Source of the DNA: Prevotella corporis DSM 18810 = JCM 8529
Lineage (GTDB): Bacteria; Bacteroidota; Bacteroidia; Bacteroidales; Bacteroidaceae
Assembly: GCF_000430525.1 (NCBI RefSeq)
Contig: NZ_AUME01000001.1
Location: forward strand, 160,787 to 224,786
Reading direction: 5' to 3'
Length of the DNA stretch: 64,000 nucleotides
Below the pieces are notes generated by a model, which saw only the letters and a program-made list of their open reading frames with translations, ran no database searches and was not told where the DNA came from. Position numbers and translations under genes: made by a program. Of the stretch, positions 62,364 to 64,000 are shown piece after piece; the first letter of the stretch is position 1; every line of letters begins with the position of its first letter.

Positions 62364-63079
62364 AAGGCTATAATGTTTTGGTTTTCTGAATCTTTTCTTT
62401 TGTATTCTGTTGTGCCGTCCTCGTTAAAGACGACATCAAATCCACTGGCTTGCATGACGGCATCGCCGACCTTCAGTCGAGCCTCGATGATGGATGCGTC
62501 AATGGCTGCCACCTCTTTCTCTATCTCTTGCTGGTAGTCGCTGGCTTCTGGCTTGGCGTTGGTATGCTCTGCAGGGCTCTTCTCTTTGTTCTCCACAGGC
62601 TTTTGGACAACTGTCTCACTGCCTCTGGCCGACTGCTGGGTGACTATCGGTGAGCTTTTCCCTACTTTTTCCTCCATAGCGACGTGTCTTTCCTCAGCGG
62701 AAACAGCCGATACCTTTGCTTCGGTCCGAATTGGATGCTGTTCCGTAGTGCAATCGGCAACAGGCTTGTCATTCAAATTTCCACGAATCCAGTAGAATGC
62801 TAAGCCGACGACCAGCAACAGGCAAGCCGCTGCCACCCAACGATGCCATGACGGGGATGATTTTCCCATGGTTTCGTCAGTTAGTCGGTCAGCGATGGGC
62901 GCTCCTTGCATACCGTTGTCAAAGTAAGCGAACATCGTTTGGTAGTCTTTCCATTCCTTTGGGATTTCTTTCTCTGACCTGAAGTAATCTGCAAGCTGCG
63001 CTTCCTCCTCCACAGTGGTCATCCCCTCCATGAAAAGGCTGAGCAGTTTCTCAATATTTTCTCTGTTATTGTTTCTCAT
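62360..63079 (-). CDS. Putative anti-sigma factor, single transmembrane helix
   Basis: A 239-residue protein with a cytoplasmic N-terminal helical domain of about 75 residues (NNRENIEKLLSLFMEGMTTV), one transmembrane helix at about 81-97 (AACLLLVVGLAFYWI) and a Ser/Glu/Lys-rich periplasmic part. Size, topology and position after an ECF sigma gene indicate an anti-sigma factor. No zinc (ZAS) motif is seen. It overlaps both neighbours by four bases. Confidence 0.8.
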   Translation of the reverse strand: MRNNNRENIEKLLSLFMEGMTTVEEEAQLADYFRSEKEIPKEWKDYQTMFAYFDNGMQGAPIADRLTDETMGKSSPSWHRWVAAACLLLVVGLAFYWIRGNLNDKPVADCTTEQHPIRTEAKVSAVSAEERHVAMEEKVGKSSPIVTQQSARGSETVVQKPVENKEKSPAEHTNAKPEASDYQQEIEKEVAAIDASIIEARLKVGDAVMQASGFDVVFNEDGTTEYKRKDSENQNIIAL

Positions 63080-63579
63080 TTCCCGTTCCTCCTTCTGATT
63101 TCTTCAAGCAACCGTCGTCTCGCCCTTGCCAAAAGCGTGCTGACTGATGACTCTTCGATACCCAGTCGCTGTGCTATCTCGCGATTGTTCTGATGTTCCA
63201 CCTGTCGCATCTGAAGAATGGCATATTCAGTGGTGGGCAACGATTTCATTTTGTTCTCCAGCCATCGCAACTCCTCTGAGCTTTCAATCTCAGTCGACGG
63301 TGAGACGGCGGTCAGTGACACAGCATTCATCGCACTATCGTCGAGCATTTTGAACTTCTTTTTGCGGTGCATGTTGAGCGTCAGGTTACGTGCCATCTTG
63401 CCAGCAACGGCTTCCAGTGAGCGAAACCTTTCGAGTTCGTTGTGCATTTGCCAGAAACGAAGCATCGCATCCTGTGCTATGTCCTCGGCTTCGTCCTCCG
63501 TTGCCCCCGCGTTTCTGCTGGCTTTCAGGGCCGCTCTCCGAAGTTTGGGGGCTATTTGCGCAAATGTTTTCTCTTTCAT
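63076..63579 (-). CDS. ECF-type RNA polymerase sigma factor
   Basis: A 167-residue extracytoplasmic-function sigma factor. Region 2 covers about 22-75 (EDEAEDIAQDAMLRFWQM, KMARNLTLNMHRKK) and region 4 about 105-162 (MKSLPTTEYAILQMRQVEHQ, then REIAQRLGIEESSVSTLLARARRRL). It is the first gene of a three-gene operon with an anti-sigma-like protein and an exported protein. The IS30-type element ends about 120 bases upstream of its ATG, where its promoter should be. Confidence 0.93.
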   Translation of the reverse strand: MKEKTFAQIAPKLRRAALKASRNAGATEDEAEDIAQDAMLRFWQMHNELERFRSLEAVAGKMARNLTLNMHRKKKFKMLDDSAMNAVSLTAVSPSTEIESSEELRWLENKMKSLPTTEYAILQMRQVEHQNNREIAQRLGIEESSVSTLLARARRRLLEEIRRRNGK

Positions 63580-63680
63580 TACTCGGCTATTGGTTCACAT
63601 TAACATGACACTGAATAGGTCGTTACTCAAACATTAATTAACTTTCTTTCACTTTTCGTGGTTCATTTATGGCTTCGTGA

Positions 63681-64000
63681 ATTCAACAAGCAAGTGCAAA
63701 TTTACTTAATTTGTTCGTAAAAGCACTCGTATGGTGTTTTAAATCCTAATTTCTTTCTTGGTCTCATGTTAATTTTCCTTGAACACTTTGTGATTTGTTG
63801 ATGGCTGACATGTTCAAAAGTTTCTGATTTTGGCACGTATTGCCTAATCAGTCCGTTTGCATTTTCTATGCCGCCCTTCTGCCATGAAGAGTATGGATCG
63901 GCAAAATAGATGTTGACACCAAGGCTTTTTCCTATCATTTCATGGCAAGCGAATTCAGTACCGTTGTCTGTTGTAATAGACTTGACATGCCCTTTGAATG
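63681..64000 (-). mobile_element. IS30-family insertion sequence, one end (continues outside window)
   Basis: The 3' end of a transposase gene and about 20 bases of AT-rich DNA mark the end of an IS element. The exact boundary is uncertain: I place it near 63681 because the sequence changes there, but the other inverted repeat lies outside the window. Confidence 0.6.
63702..64000 (-). CDS. IS30-family transposase (5' part outside window)
   Basis: The C-terminal 99 residues of a DDE transposase are visible; the frame is open to the right edge, upstream of the internal ATG at 63938. The second Asp of the catalytic triad is in SITTDNGTEFACHE and the Glu in QKGGIENANGLIRQY. The ending with MRPRKKLGFKTPYECF is typical of IS30 (for example IS4351-like elements of Bacteroidota). 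The visible part is intact. Confidence 0.92.
   Translation of the reverse strand, partial: FKGHVKSITTDNGTEFACHEMIGKSLGVNIYFADPYSSWQKGGIENANGLIRQYVPKSETFEHVSHQQITKCSRKINMRPRKKLGFKTPYECFYEQIK

Overview
This 64 kb window is chromosomal DNA from a member of the Bacteroidota, most likely Prevotellaceae (Prevotella in the broad sense). The evidence is Bacteroidota-type promoters (TTTG about 19-20 bases before TAnnTTTG) in front of many genes, gene families largely confined to the phylum (DUF3822, DUF349, DUF5683, GLPGLI, Oar-like TonB receptors) and Bacteroidota gene orders such as rsfS-ftsH-cdsA and parA-parB-DUF5683-mltD-rsh. The genus is inferred from overall likeness, not from a search.

Layout. 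1-5.4 kb: dnaG (5' end outside the window), a TPR protein coupled to it, and a cardiolipin synthase, facing rsmD and DUF3822 (to 6.2 kb). 6.3-9.7 kb: an exported DKNYY-repeat protein, a RecD-like helicase and a SprT-like protein. 9.7-18.7 kb: a DUF4253 membrane protein, alaS, a MerR-type regulator, an Oar-like TonB receptor and an NlpE-like lipoprotein. 18.8-24.8 kb: the parA-parB-DUF5683-mltD-rsh operon, diverging from surE and lpxB (24.9-26.9 kb). 27.5-30.9 kb: rsfS-ftsH-cdsA. A tRNA-Gln(CTG) at 31.1 kb is followed by an iron-dependent alcohol dehydrogenase, a DUF349 protein, corA, pepD and a flippase-like membrane protein. 39.7-42.7 kb: rsmA, a free-methionine sulfoxide reductase, frr and rsgA. 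42.8-47.2 kb: two tandem GLPGLI genes and a matching outer-membrane barrel. 47.6-53.4 kb: an aldose epimerase, two YitT-family membrane proteins around a porin-like gene, and mnmA. 53.9-60.7 kb: a MORN/GH25 lysozyme, a phosphatase of the beta-phosphoglucomutase type, pgi, gpsA and lysS. 61.4-63.6 kb: an ECF sigma / anti-sigma-like / exported-protein operon, with the end of an IS30-family element just upstream, running off the right edge.

Most of the window is housekeeping: replication priming, translation (alaS, lysS, mnmA, frr, rsmA, rsmD, rsgA, rsfS, tRNA), envelope lipids (cls, cdsA, lpxB, gpsA), chromosome partitioning and the stringent response. Mobile content is limited to the IS30 end.

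The most unusual signal lies between the genes. Eight intergenic regions (about 7.2, 14.2, 27.0, 32.8, 36.9, 47.3, 53.6 and 61.1 kb) each carry three or more degenerate near-palindromes repeated with an exact 22-bp period. The consensus, by hand alignment, is GYRAWAGSTNASCTTTYGC plus 3 bp. Four copies also share a conserved block exactly 44 bp (two periods) upstream. One copy keeps the arms and period but has a different core. All appear to lie in the same orientation. I do not recognise this family; it looks like a dispersed array of dyad protein-binding sites placed on one face of the helix.
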